From positions 1-56,174 of the forward strand of contig VGYZ01000016.1 of NCBI GenBank assembly GCA_016872795.1: a stretch of 56,174 bases of DNA, written 5' to 3'. Position 1 is the first letter of the stretch; every line of letters begins with the position of its first letter. Position numbers and translations under genes: made by a program. Positions 41,194-50,214 of this stretch are shown here, piece by piece. Origin of the DNA: Planctomycetota bacterium. GTDB lineage: Bacteria; Planctomycetota; UBA1135; GCA-002686595. The notes under the pieces were generated by a model that made no database searches, had not been told where the DNA came from, and saw nothing but the letters and a program-made list of their open reading frames with translations.

Positions 41194-42122
41194 TGGACCA
41201 GCGACTTGCCCGAGGTGCGAGGGCTCCAGCCGGCGGTCTCGCGCGCATCGGCCTTGGCGACCGTGGGGCCCTTGGGCATTGCGAGCTCCGCGCCGACCTT
41301 GAGGCGCTCGGGGTTGACGCCGGGGTTGAGGTCGCGAATCTCGCTCCAGCGGCCGGCGTCGCCGAGCTCGCGGCTGGCGATGCGCGACAGCGAGTCACCG
41401 CTCTTGACGATGTAGCTGCGGCCGGTGGCCGGCTTGCTCACCGGCGCGGCGTGCGCGGTTTCGTTGCGCGACGCACTCGCGGTGACCGCGCGAGCGCCGG
41501 CGGGCAGCTGGATCGACATGCCGACCTTCAGGTTGTTCGGGTTCAGGCTCGCGTTGAGCGACTGAATCTCGGTCCAGCGCGAGGCCGATCCGAGTTCGCG
41601 GCTCGCGATGCCGCCGAGCGTGTCGCCGCTCTTGATCGTGTAGGTACGCGCGCCGAGCGTGGAGATCGGCGTGGAGACCAGATCGCCGCTGCGAACGATG
41701 GGAGCGCTCACGCTCGTCGGCATCGGCTGCGCGCCGATCACCGGCATCATTCCCTTGGGCTGCGCGCCGATCGGCTGGATCGGAGCCAGGATCGGCGCGG
41801 GGCCGCCGACGATCACCGGCGCGCTGAGCAGCGCGTCGAGCGCGGCGCCATCGAGCGTGAGCGGCGTGACGAGCGCCTCGGTGCCCGTCGAGATCGGCAG
41901 GCCACCGAGCTCATGCTGCGGCTCGACCGCGGCGACGCTGCCGTCGGCCGACGGCGGCGTGTACGGGCCGCGGCGGAGTTTGGACGCGTCGGCCATGTTG
42001 GCTTGCGCGTCCTTCTTCTCCCAGAACTTCCAGCTCGAGCCTTCGCCCCACAGGGAAACGGCGAGGATGGTGACGAGGAGGACGACCAAGGCGATGACGC
42101 CGTAACGTTCGATTTTCTGCAT
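41190..42122 (-). CDS. Membrane-anchored protein with two LysM domains
   Basis: The 310-aa protein has an N-terminal anchor (YGVIALVVLLVTILAVSLW, residues 7-25) and no obvious cleavage site, a Pro/Ala/Gly-rich linker of about 130 residues, and two LysM domains: RTYTIKSGDTLGGIASRELG and RSYIVKSGDSLSRIASRELG, each about 50 residues and ending in LKVG. LysM domains bind the glycan backbone of peptidoglycan. The second ends with an unstructured tail. The gene lies between ftsW and murG, where most bacteria have no extra gene, so a role in septal or envelope peptidoglycan is plausible. ACGT words reappear near its start. Confidence 0.85.
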   Translation of the reverse strand: MQKIERYGVIALVVLLVTILAVSLWGEGSSWKFWEKKDAQANMADASKLRRGPYTPPSADGSVAAVEPQHELGGLPISTGTEALVTPLTLDGAALDALLSAPVIVGGPAPILAPIQPIGAQPKGMMPVIGAQPMPTSVSAPIVRSGDLVSTPISTLGARTYTIKSGDTLGGIASRELGSASRWTEIQSLNASLNPNNLKVGMSIQLPAGARAVTASASRNETAHAAPVSKPATGRSYIVKSGDSLSRIASRELGDAGRWSEIRDLNPGVNPERLKVGAELAMPKGPTVAKADARETAGWSPRTSGKSLVQ

Positions 42123-42161
42123 GTGAGGGACTCCGATTACAGTGAGTGAGAAAGGCCGTCG

Positions 42162-43379
42162 TCACGGACCCGTGACGACTTGTTCGCGTTCGGTGGACCA
42201 GCGCCGCGCCGCGCCGAGGGCGAGGCCGACGCCGAGAGATGAAACGATGAGCGACGTGCCGCCGTGCGAGAGGAACGGCAGCGTCATGCCTTTGGGCGGC
42301 GCCAGTCCGGCGACGATCTGCACATGCAGCATTCCCTGCAGGCAGGTCGAGATCATCAGCCCGAATGTCGCCAGCGCGTCGAAGCGGTCCTTGATCGAGA
42401 GCACGAGGCGCAGGCCGTACCACAGAAGCGCCACGAACAGGCCGATCACGACCAGCATCCCGAAGAAGCCCAGCTCCTCGCCCACTTGCGCGAAGACGAA
42501 GTCGGACTCGAGGTAGGGCACGCCGTGGTTGCGTAGTGGACCGTGCGCGTAGCCCAGTCCGAACAGGTCGCCGCTCGCGATCGCCGACTTGGCGTCCGCG
42601 ACTTGCTGGTTGTTGTGCGCCCCGAAGAACATCAGGATGCGCTTGCGGATGTAGGGAATCAGCGTGAACCCGACGACCATCAGCGAAGTGCCTGCGACCG
42701 AGAGCGGCATGACGACATGGCGCGTGTGCGCGCCGCCGATCCACAGGGTCGCCGCGGCACACAGGAACAGCAGGCTGGCACCGCCGAAGTCGGTCTCGAT
42801 CGCCACGAGACCCGCGTAGAAGCAGATCAAGCCGAGTACCGGCACGACCCCCTTGCGCCAGTCCGTCACGAGCGTTCCGAGTTTGGTGCAGCGATCCGCG
42901 ACCCACAGCACGACGACGATGCGTGCGAGCTCCGAGGGTTGGAACTTCACCACGACCAGATCGATCCAGCGGTGCGATCCGTTGATCTGCGAACCAACGC
43001 CCGGCACGAACACGAGCATCAAGAGGAGCGCCATCACGACCAGCAGCGCGGGGATGTAGCGGCGCACTCCTTGCGTGCCGATGCGCGCGGCGAGCAGCAT
43101 CACGACGACGCCGCCCGTGCGGAACAAGACCTGCTCCAGCAACTCAGCGGTGAACTCCGAGGGCGCGAGCGTGGTCGCGGCATGGCTCGCCTGCACCAGC
43201 ATGCCGAGCGCCGAGAGTGCCAGCACGCAGCAGAAGATCGCGACCGACGGCGCAACGGGGTCGTGGCGCTCGACCTTGGCGTGGATCTCACGCAGGCGTT
43301 CGAAGATCGTGGTCTGGTGCTCGCGAACGGCACCGACACCACCGGTTGCGGTCGCAAGCAGAGAACGAGGGCTGGCCAT
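42162..43379 (-). CDS. ftsW: SEDS-family peptidoglycan glycosyltransferase FtsW
   Basis: The 405-aa protein has about ten predicted helices and the SEDS signatures: GSQINGSHRWIDLVVVKFQPSEL around residue 135, VAIETDFGGASLLFL, and PFLSHGGTSLIVSSLGVG near the end. The large extracellular loop includes the invariant Asp region (ESDFVFAQVGEELGFFG). FtsW polymerises glycan strands together with the class B PBP. The cytoplasmic N-terminus is long (about 45 residues before the first helix). It lies 10 nt after mraY and is followed by the LysM gene. The dcw position supports FtsW over RodA. Confidence 0.93.
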   Translation of the reverse strand: MASPRSLLATATGGVGAVREHQTTIFERLREIHAKVERHDPVAPSVAIFCCVLALSALGMLVQASHAATTLAPSEFTAELLEQVLFRTGGVVVMLLAARIGTQGVRRYIPALLVVMALLLMLVFVPGVGSQINGSHRWIDLVVVKFQPSELARIVVVLWVADRCTKLGTLVTDWRKGVVPVLGLICFYAGLVAIETDFGGASLLFLCAAATLWIGGAHTRHVVMPLSVAGTSLMVVGFTLIPYIRKRILMFFGAHNNQQVADAKSAIASGDLFGLGYAHGPLRNHGVPYLESDFVFAQVGEELGFFGMLVVIGLFVALLWYGLRLVLSIKDRFDALATFGLMISTCLQGMLHVQIVAGLAPPKGMTLPFLSHGGTSLIVSSLGVGLALGAARRWSTEREQVVTGP

Positions 43380-43389
43380 GGCGTTCTCC

Positions 43390-44562
43390 TCAGCGCACCT
43401 TCAGCAGGGCGAGACTGGCCGTCGCGCACAGCGCGCAGACGATCCACAGGCGAGTCGTGACGGTGACTTCGTGCCAGCGGTGTGCGGCGCGCTGTGCCTT
43501 GACTTCGGCCGGAAGCTCGAAGATCGCGCCGTAGAGCTGCAGCCCGTGGTGCAGCGGAGCGACGGTGAAGACGCGCTTCCCGTCCGTGCGCTTGTAGTAG
43601 ACCTGCTGGATCCAGCTCGAGCTGAGCTCCGCGACGAACACCAGCGCGATCAGCGGCAGCACGAGCTCCTGCTTGGCGACCACTGCCATCCAGCCGAGCA
43701 GTCCACCGAGCGGCAGCGAGCCCGAGTCGCCCATGAACACGCGCGCCGGGAACGCGTTGTACCAGAGGAATCCGAGGCACGCGCCGCACATCGCGCCGCC
43801 TACGACGGCCATCTCCGACGCGGCCTTCACATGCGGGATCGCGAGGTATTCGGTCCAGTCCGGGCGACCCGTGACATAGCAGAAGATCATCAGCGCGAGC
43901 CCGCTGATCAGCGTGCAACCCGCGGCGAGACCGTCGAGTCCGTCGGTGATGTTGACCGCGTTCGACGAGCCCGCGACGACGAGCCACTGGAAACCGACGA
44001 ACAGCACGATGCCGAACACGCCCCACTGCGCGAGTTCGATCGCGGAGTTCTTCAGGAAAGGGGGATAAAGTGTGAGCAACGTGTCGCGGCCGCTGTAGTG
44101 CGCGTAGAAGACGAGCGCGCCGATCACTCCGAGCGTCACCACGGTCTGGCCGAGCAGCTTCGCGCTGCGGCTCAGTCCCTTGCACTTGGGAATCGTGAGC
44201 TTCTTGTAGTCGTCGACGAAGCCGACGGCCGCGAGTCCCGCCGTCAGCAGCACCGCGAGCACGACATGGATGTTGTCGAGTCGCGCCCACAGGAGCACGC
44301 TCGCGAGCAACGAGCCGATCAGGAAGCTGCCGCCCATCGTCGGCGTGTTCTTCTTCCCCATCTCGTCGCCGAGCTTCGCGAGGTCGGCGCTGTCGGTCTT
44401 GGTGACATCCTCGCCCACCTTGTGCGCGCGCAGCCAGCGGATCACGGGCGCGCCGGTCCACAGGGCGAGCGTGAATGCCGTCAGCGCGGCCGCTGCGACG
44501 CGGAAGCTGATGTAGCCGAACAGGCTCGTTCCGAAGAGCTCTTCGAGCAGCGCGGGGAACAT
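43390..44562 (-). CDS. mraY: Phospho-N-acetylmuramoyl-pentapeptide transferase
   Basis: MraY makes lipid I from UDP-MurNAc-pentapeptide and undecaprenyl phosphate. The 390-aa product has about ten helices and the family motifs: MGKKNTPTMGGSFLIG, AAVGFVDDYKKLT with the Asp-Asp pair, NAVNITDGLDGLAAGCTLI, FPARVFMGDSGSLPLGG and FTVAPLHHGLQLYG near the end with the His-His pair. Length is a little above the usual 360. The ATG at 44562 directly abuts the murF stop. Confidence 0.96.
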   Translation of the reverse strand: MFPALLEELFGTSLFGYISFRVAAAALTAFTLALWTGAPVIRWLRAHKVGEDVTKTDSADLAKLGDEMGKKNTPTMGGSFLIGSLLASVLLWARLDNIHVVLAVLLTAGLAAVGFVDDYKKLTIPKCKGLSRSAKLLGQTVVTLGVIGALVFYAHYSGRDTLLTLYPPFLKNSAIELAQWGVFGIVLFVGFQWLVVAGSSNAVNITDGLDGLAAGCTLISGLALMIFCYVTGRPDWTEYLAIPHVKAASEMAVVGGAMCGACLGFLWYNAFPARVFMGDSGSLPLGGLLGWMAVVAKQELVLPLIALVFVAELSSSWIQQVYYKRTDGKRVFTVAPLHHGLQLYGAIFELPAEVKAQRAAHRWHEVTVTTRLWIVCALCATASLALLKVR

Positions 44563-45951
44563 CTAGCCGACCCCCGTCCTCTGCCGATTGCGCAGGTGAT
44601 CGACGACGAAATCGAGTCCGATGCGGCGGCTGGCCTTGAGCAGCACGGTGTCGCCTTGGCGCAGCATTCCATCGAGCTCCGACGCCGCTTGCTTCGCGTC
44701 TTTGAGATACACGACGGAGCGCGCGGGCATCCCGGCTTCGAGCGCGCCCGCTGCCGTCGCCCGCACTTGCTCGCCCACGAGCACGAGCAGGTCGATCGAG
44801 CCTGCGGCGATGTCGAGACCCACGGCGTGGTGCAGCTCTGGACTGCTCGCGCCGAGCTCGAGCATGTCGCCGAGCACCAAGACGCGCCGACCACGCCCGT
44901 GCAGGCCGGACAGGAAGCGCACCGCGGCGCGCGCCGACTCAGGATTGGCATTGTATGTGTCGTCGAACACGACGAGCCCTTCGATTTCGTGACGCTCCAT
45001 CCGGCGATGGCCGCCCTTGAGAGTCGAAACGGCGGGCAGCAGCGCGTCGATGTCGATCCCCATGCCATGGCACGCCGCGAGCGCGCACACGAGGTTGGAC
45101 ACATTGTGCAGCCCGAGCAGCGGCGAGGAGACCTCGCGTCCATTGAGCCGGAATGTGGTACCGCCGGCGTGGAACAGCGCGTTCGTCGCGTTGAACTCGC
45201 CCTGACCGTCGATGCTGACGGTGATCATGCGCGCACGCGTCGACGCGCGCAGCAGATCCGCGTGGCGGCAATCGGCGTTGAGGACGGCGAACCCATCCGC
45301 GGGCAGACTCGCGAAGAGCGCGCTCTTCTCGCGCGCCACGCCCTCGATCGAGCCAAGCCCTTCGAGGTGCGAGGCACCGATCATCGTGATGATCGCGCCC
45401 GTGGGCTGGGCGATGTGCGCGAGCGCGGCGATCTCGCCCGGAGCGTTCGTTCCGATTTCGAGCACCAGCGCCTGCGTGGTCTGGTCCGCGAGCAGGAGCG
45501 TGTGCGGGACGCCGATGTCGTTGTTGAACGAGTTGGGGCTCGCGACCGTGCGCATGCGCGTGGCGAGCAGCTGACCGAGGATGTTCTTGGTCGTCGTCTT
45601 GCCGCATGAACCCGTGATGCCGATCACCGGCGAGCCCAGTCGCGAGCGATGCCAGCGCGCGAGATCGGCGAGCGCGCGGCGGGGCTCTGCATGCACAGCG
45701 ACCGGGACATCACTCTGGAGGTCGGGCAGCGCGAGGGACGAGTCCCCCTTGAGCAAGAGCGCGCCAGCCCCCCGCTGGCACGCCGCCTGCGCGAACAGGT
45801 TTCCGTCGAAGTTCGGGCCTGAAAGCGCGAGAAAAAGCTGGTGCGGTCGCAGCGCGCGCGTGTCGGTGCTCACCCCGTGCACCGTTCTCGCGTGATCGCC
45901 GCGCAGGAGCACCGCTCCCGTGCTGTTCAGAATGTCGGAAACCCGCATCAT
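44563..45951 (-). CDS. murF: UDP-MurNAc-tripeptide--D-alanyl-D-alanine ligase
   Basis: MurF adds D-Ala-D-Ala to the UDP-MurNAc-tripeptide. The 462-aa protein has STDTRALRPHQLFLALSG near the N-terminus, the P-loop IGITGSCGKTTTKNILGQLL, SFNNDIGVPHTLLLAD, LEIGTNAPGEIAALA, and the C-terminal VFDDTYNANPESARAAVRFL. The start at ATG 45951 overlaps the murE stop in ATGA; an in-frame ATG 18 nt upstream is less likely. Length and domain order are normal. Confidence 0.95.
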   Translation of the reverse strand: MMRVSDILNSTGAVLLRGDHARTVHGVSTDTRALRPHQLFLALSGPNFDGNLFAQAACQRGAGALLLKGDSSLALPDLQSDVPVAVHAEPRRALADLARWHRSRLGSPVIGITGSCGKTTTKNILGQLLATRMRTVASPNSFNNDIGVPHTLLLADQTTQALVLEIGTNAPGEIAALAHIAQPTGAIITMIGASHLEGLGSIEGVAREKSALFASLPADGFAVLNADCRHADLLRASTRARMITVSIDGQGEFNATNALFHAGGTTFRLNGREVSSPLLGLHNVSNLVCALAACHGMGIDIDALLPAVSTLKGGHRRMERHEIEGLVVFDDTYNANPESARAAVRFLSGLHGRGRRVLVLGDMLELGASSPELHHAVGLDIAAGSIDLLVLVGEQVRATAAGALEAGMPARSVVYLKDAKQAASELDGMLRQGDTVLLKASRRIGLDFVVDHLRNRQRTGVG

Positions 45952-47474
45952 CCCTGCTGCCCCCTCCACGCCCCGCTCGCAAGCAGCTCGGCCGCCACCG
46001 CGCGATCGTCGAATGCGTAGATGTTCGATCCCACCTGCTGGGTGGTCTCATGTCCCTTGCCCGCGATGAGCACCACGTCGTGCGGTCGCGCCGCGCGCAG
46101 TGCCGCGAGGATCGCGCCACGGCGATCGAGCTCGACTTCGACTCGCGCGCTCGCGCCCGCCATTCCGCCGAGCACATCGTCGATGATCGCCTGCGGAGCC
46201 TCGCTGCGCGGATTGTCGCTGGTGAGGAACACGAGGTCGGCGAGCTCGCCTGCCGCCTTGCCCATCAAGGGCCGCTTGCCGCGGTCGCGGTCCCCGCCGC
46301 AACCGAACACGCACAGGAGCCGACCGCCGTGATCGCTGCGGCGGCGACCTTCGGCCGCGAGGCCCTCGCGAACCGTCGAGAGCACATGCCGCAACGCGTC
46401 CTCGGTGTGCGCGTAGTCGACCAGCACTCCGAAGCCGCACAGTCGCGTGTCGACGCGTTCCAGCCGCCCGGGGGCGGAGGAAGCAAGGGCGAGCCCACCC
46501 AGCGCGTGGGAAGGGCTCGCCCCCGACACGAGCACCGCAGCCAGAGCTGCCAGCGCGTTCTCCACATTGAAGCGACCCACGAGCGGCAGAAAAACCCCAG
46601 TCCGTTGAATCCCCATCCCTTCGAGGAAAAAACGCGTGCCGCGTGAGTCGATTTCGAGGCGAGAAGCGCAGAGGTCGGCGCGCGACCTGGTACTGAACGT
46701 ATGCACGGTCGCCCCGCGCTCGCGCGCGACGGCGGCCATTTGCTCCCAAGCGGGATCGTCGGCATTGACGATCGCGCAGGCGCCGCGCGAGAGCGACGCG
46801 AACAGGCGCGCCTTGGCGGCCGCGTAGCGCGCCATGTCACCGTGGTAGTCGAGGTGATCGCGCGTGAGGTTGGTGAAGATCGCGGCGCCGATCTCGAGGC
46901 CTGCGAGGCGATCCTGATCGAGAGCGTGCGAGCTCGCCTCGAGCGCCACGCTGTCGCCGCCGAGCGCGCGATGTCGCGCGAGCAGCCGCTGCAGTCCGGG
47001 CGCGTCGGGCGTGGTGTGCGTCGCTTCGAGCAGCACGCCGTCGGCGAGCCGATTGCCAGCGGTGCCGAGCACGGCGGGGCGGCGGCCGCAGGCCGCGAGC
47101 AACTGTCCCGCGAGGTGCGCGGTCGTGGTCTTGCCGTTCGTGCCCGTCACGGCGATCACGAACATCTCGCGTCCGGGTTCTCCGTGCACGCGCGCCGCGG
47201 CCGCACCGGCGATCGCGCGCGCCTGCGGGTGAATCCAGTTGGCCACATGGGCGGGCAGCTCGAGCGGCGTGCTCGAGAGCACCGCGAGCGCGCCGCGGCT
47301 GAGCGCCTGCGGCACGAATCGCGACCCGTCCGAGTTCGATCCGCTCAGCGCGGCGAACAGGTCGCCGGGCCCCACGGTGCGGCTGTCGAGCTGCACATCG
47401 CAGAGCGCGCGCTGCGAGGGCGTGCCGCGCAGCTCGCCACCGAACGCGCGTGCGAGTTCCTCGAGCGTGACCAT
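45948..47474 (-). CDS. murE: UDP-MurNAc-L-Ala-D-Glu--meso-diaminopimelate ligase
   Basis: MurE adds the third residue of the stem peptide. The 508-aa protein has VQLDSRTVGPGDLFAALSG, the P-loop AVTGTNGKTTTAHLAGQLL, ATHTTPDAPGLQRLLA, LEASSHALDQDRLAGLEIG, FTNLTRDHLDYHGDM and the C-terminal TSDNPRSEAP. DNPR is the motif of ligases that use meso-diaminopimelate rather than lysine, which fits a diderm envelope. The ATG at 47474 shares a base with the ftsI TGA (TGATG). Confidence 0.95.
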   Translation of the reverse strand: MVTLEELARAFGGELRGTPSQRALCDVQLDSRTVGPGDLFAALSGSNSDGSRFVPQALSRGALAVLSSTPLELPAHVANWIHPQARAIAGAAAARVHGEPGREMFVIAVTGTNGKTTTAHLAGQLLAACGRRPAVLGTAGNRLADGVLLEATHTTPDAPGLQRLLARHRALGGDSVALEASSHALDQDRLAGLEIGAAIFTNLTRDHLDYHGDMARYAAAKARLFASLSRGACAIVNADDPAWEQMAAVARERGATVHTFSTRSRADLCASRLEIDSRGTRFFLEGMGIQRTGVFLPLVGRFNVENALAALAAVLVSGASPSHALGGLALASSAPGRLERVDTRLCGFGVLVDYAHTEDALRHVLSTVREGLAAEGRRRSDHGGRLLCVFGCGGDRDRGKRPLMGKAAGELADLVFLTSDNPRSEAPQAIIDDVLGGMAGASARVEVELDRRGAILAALRAARPHDVVLIAGKGHETTQQVGSNIYAFDDRAVAAELLASGAWRGQQG

Positions 47475-49966
47475 CACCGGCCCACCTCCGCCCAAGGCTG
47501 CTCGAGACCACGCTCGCTGCGCGCATCGAGCGCCGGCGCGAATCCCGCGCTGATCGCCTCGACCACGCTGCGGCCATTGCGCGTCTCTCCGAGCGCCTCC
47601 TTCAGGATGCGCACCGCCGTCGGACCTGCGACGCGGGAGCCGTACTTCTGTCCTCCGCGCGGCTCCTCGACCACGACCAGCACGAGCACCTCGCGGCCGC
47701 CGGCATTGCGGCGCCCCCAGATGCACATGCTCGATGTGTAGCAGTTCGTGTGCTTCTCGCGCGGCTTGTTGACGAGCTGCAGGCGGCACTCGCGCGAGCA
47801 CTTGGTGCCGGCCTTCCAGTGACCGGCCTGGTGCTCGAGCTCGTGGTGCAGGCACACTTCCGTGCCGACCTTCTGCGCGGTTCCGGTCTTGGTGCCGACG
47901 CTGAGCGAGGGGAGCTTCTCGGGGCTCGCGACGGCCGCGCCCGTACCTTCGCGCGCGCCGGAGCGCATCATCGCGCGGATCGTCTCCGATGTGCTCGCCG
48001 CGAAGACCGGCTCGGGTCGAGCGCGCGGGAGCGTGAAGCGCTCGCCGTTCTGCTCGACGGCTTCGAGCAAGCGCAGCGGCAGCCAATGTCCGCCGCGGAC
48101 GATCGCCGCGAGGCCCGCGGCGTGCTGCCAGAGCGTGACCTTCAGCTCGTGGCCGAAGGAAATCGAAGCGTGCGTCCACTCGCGCTTCCACGGCAGCTTC
48201 GGCAGGTAGCCGGGCCGCTCGCCGCCGAAGCCGCTCTTGGGCGCCTCGGAGTAGTGCAACGCACGGAGCCTCTGGTGGAGGAACTCGTCGTCGACCTTGT
48301 CGCCGATCTGCACGAGGCCCGAGTTCACCGAGTGCGCGAGGCACTGCGCGGCCGTCAGCGTGCCCGTCTTGCTCGACTCCGCTTCGCGGATGCGGCGCTT
48401 GCCGAACAGGTAGGTGCCGTTGCCGACATTGAAGGTGTCTTCGGGCCGAACGGCGCCGGCTTCGAGCGCGCAGGCCATCACATTGACCTTGAATGTCGAG
48501 CCCGGCGTGAATTCGTGGTAGAGCGGCGGAAAGCCGAGCATCGGATAGCTCGAGCGCGAGTCGACGGCGAGCACATCGCCACTCTCGAGGTCGAGCGCAA
48601 CCGCCATGGCGAGCGCCGGCTTGTGCGTGTGCATCAGCTCGTCGAGCGCGATGCCGACCTGCCGTTGCAGCATCAGGTCGAATGTCGTCACGACGCGCGG
48701 CGACTCACTGGGCGCGTCGCTCTCGAGGAAGTACGAGCGCGACTCACCGGCGCGCACGGACCGGTGGCGCAGGAAACGGTAGCCCGACGACTGCTCCTCG
48801 AGGAAGCCCCACCTCGACTCGTCTGCGAGCAGGGAATCGCAGGCGCGTTCGAGGCCCGAGAGCGGCAATGGCTGGGCGAGCAGTTCCCAGGTCGCGCGCC
48901 CGCGCAGGTCGTGGACTTGCGAGATCACGGCCTCGTACTCGCCTTCGTCTTCGACCGAACCGAGCGCGGCGACGAGCGTCGAGAGCTCCTTCGATGCATC
49001 GATCAGCGCGGCACTGGCCGTCGCGCTCGGCTTGAGGTCCGCGACGAGCTCGAGGGCGCGATCCGCCGCGCGGCGCGCCACCGGCTCGTCGACATAGCCC
49101 CAGAGCCCGAGGAACGGGAAGCGTCCCGCGGGATACTCGCGATCGCGGCCACGTTCGACGCGCATCTGGTGGTGCGCGACCTTTTCGCGCGAGAGGACCT
49201 CGATCAGCTGCGGCGCGCGCGCCGCCTCGAACCCGCGCACGGCGACGGTGTATGTCGTCGGCATCAGCCAGCTCCAGACCGCGCTGCGCTGCTCCTCGAG
49301 CGCAACTTCGTCCTCGCCCGGCTTGACCGCGTCCGCACCGAGCAGACACAGCGCGAGACCGTCGGCGATGTGGCGCGCCCACTTACGCGGCTTCTCGCCG
49401 TAGTCGTTGCCATGCTCGGCGCGCTGCGAGGCGTGCAGAACCGCGAAGGGCTGCCAGCACAGTACATAGGCACCGCGCTGATCGCGCCCAATCCACATGC
49501 CTCGGATCGGATCGCGCAACACCTCGTCCTTGACCGGGCTGCCAGTCTGGATCCAAGTAGCGATGCGCGCGGCCGCGCTGGTCTCGAGCGGCAGGGAGGT
49601 GCGGATCACGCCGCCCGTCGCGTCCGGCATCATCGCCGTCGCCAGCTCGTTGACATCGCGGCCGAGCACGGTGGCGAGCTCCACCGCCAGGCGCTCGGGC
49701 GTGTGCGCCTGCCACATGGCGTTGGGGGAGAGCACGAGGTCGAGGCGCTGCACGAAGAGCGCCACCGGGCGCTCGTCGCGATCGGTGATCGTGTAGGCGG
49801 GCGAGGGATCCTGCTCGTCCTGCTCCCAGCGACGCACGCTGTCGTCGACTCCGAAGGCGGTGCCCGCGACGGCGGCGGCCACGGCCGCCAAGACGACGCC
49901 GACGGCCAGAAACGCGCTGACGGGACGCACGCCGCTGTTGGACTCCAGTGCGCGTTCGCCGATCAC
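47474..49966 (-). CDS. ftsI: Class B penicillin-binding protein (FtsI/PBP3), enlarged, with a Cys/His-rich insertion
   Basis: The 830-aa protein has one N-terminal membrane anchor (SAFLAVGVVLAAVAAAVAG), a periplasmic part and a transpeptidase domain with all three active-site motifs: PGSTFK (Ser490-Lys493), HSVNSG (Ser546) and KTGTAQ (Lys693). It is 200-250 residues longer than usual FtsI, mainly because the region before the transpeptidase is about 450 residues long. A second peculiarity follows the KTG motif: residues 705-748 contain six Cys (705, 723, 727, 742, 748 and nearby spacing) and several His (707, 708, 712, 716, 739), which could bind zinc or form disulfides. FtsI cross-links septal peptidoglycan with FtsW. 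The GTG start overlaps the ftsL stop by 4 nt. Confidence 0.9.
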   Translation of the reverse strand: MIGERALESNSGVRPVSAFLAVGVVLAAVAAAVAGTAFGVDDSVRRWEQDEQDPSPAYTITDRDERPVALFVQRLDLVLSPNAMWQAHTPERLAVELATVLGRDVNELATAMMPDATGGVIRTSLPLETSAAARIATWIQTGSPVKDEVLRDPIRGMWIGRDQRGAYVLCWQPFAVLHASQRAEHGNDYGEKPRKWARHIADGLALCLLGADAVKPGEDEVALEEQRSAVWSWLMPTTYTVAVRGFEAARAPQLIEVLSREKVAHHQMRVERGRDREYPAGRFPFLGLWGYVDEPVARRAADRALELVADLKPSATASAALIDASKELSTLVAALGSVEDEGEYEAVISQVHDLRGRATWELLAQPLPLSGLERACDSLLADESRWGFLEEQSSGYRFLRHRSVRAGESRSYFLESDAPSESPRVVTTFDLMLQRQVGIALDELMHTHKPALAMAVALDLESGDVLAVDSRSSYPMLGFPPLYHEFTPGSTFKVNVMACALEAGAVRPEDTFNVGNGTYLFGKRRIREAESSKTGTLTAAQCLAHSVNSGLVQIGDKVDDEFLHQRLRALHYSEAPKSGFGGERPGYLPKLPWKREWTHASISFGHELKVTLWQHAAGLAAIVRGGHWLPLRLLEAVEQNGERFTLPRARPEPVFAASTSETIRAMMRSGAREGTGAAVASPEKLPSLSVGTKTGTAQKVGTEVCLHHELEHQAGHWKAGTKCSRECRLQLVNKPREKHTNCYTSSMCIWGRRNAGGREVLVLVVVEEPRGGQKYGSRVAGPTAVRILKEALGETRNGRSVVEAISAGFAPALDARSERGLEQPWAEVGR

Positions 49967-50214
49967 AGCTCGCCTCCCCGCTCGGCGCGAGGGGAGATCG
50001 TGGCGTCGAGCTCGCCGTTGGCGACGCCCGGAACATGCGATGACACGCGCGCGCGCATCTGCGCGTTCGCGGCCGCGACCATCTCCCACTCGCGCTGCAT
50101 GCGCGAGAGCTCCTCGGCGCGCGCGTGGTTGGAGTTCTGCACGAAGCAGGCCACCAGCGCCGCGAGCACGACCGCGAGCGACAAGCTGGCCGAGAGCGCG
50201 ATGCGCAGATTCAC
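49963..50214 (-). CDS. ftsL: FtsL-like small bitopic division protein
   Basis: The 83-aa protein has a short cytoplasmic start, one membrane helix (ALSASLSLAVVLAALVACFV) and a periplasmic helix with coiled-coil character (EELSRMQREWEMVAAANAQM). Sequence similarity to FtsL is low, as is normal for this family. Size, topology and position between rsmH and ftsI identify it. The GTG at 50214 overlaps the rsmH stop (GTGA), and its TGA overlaps the ftsI GTG. Upstream codons in the same frame are Arg-rich and lie within rsmH, so they are not used. Confidence 0.8.
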   Translation of the reverse strand: MNLRIALSASLSLAVVLAALVACFVQNSNHARAEELSRMQREWEMVAAANAQMRARVSSHVPGVANGELDATISPRAERGGEL

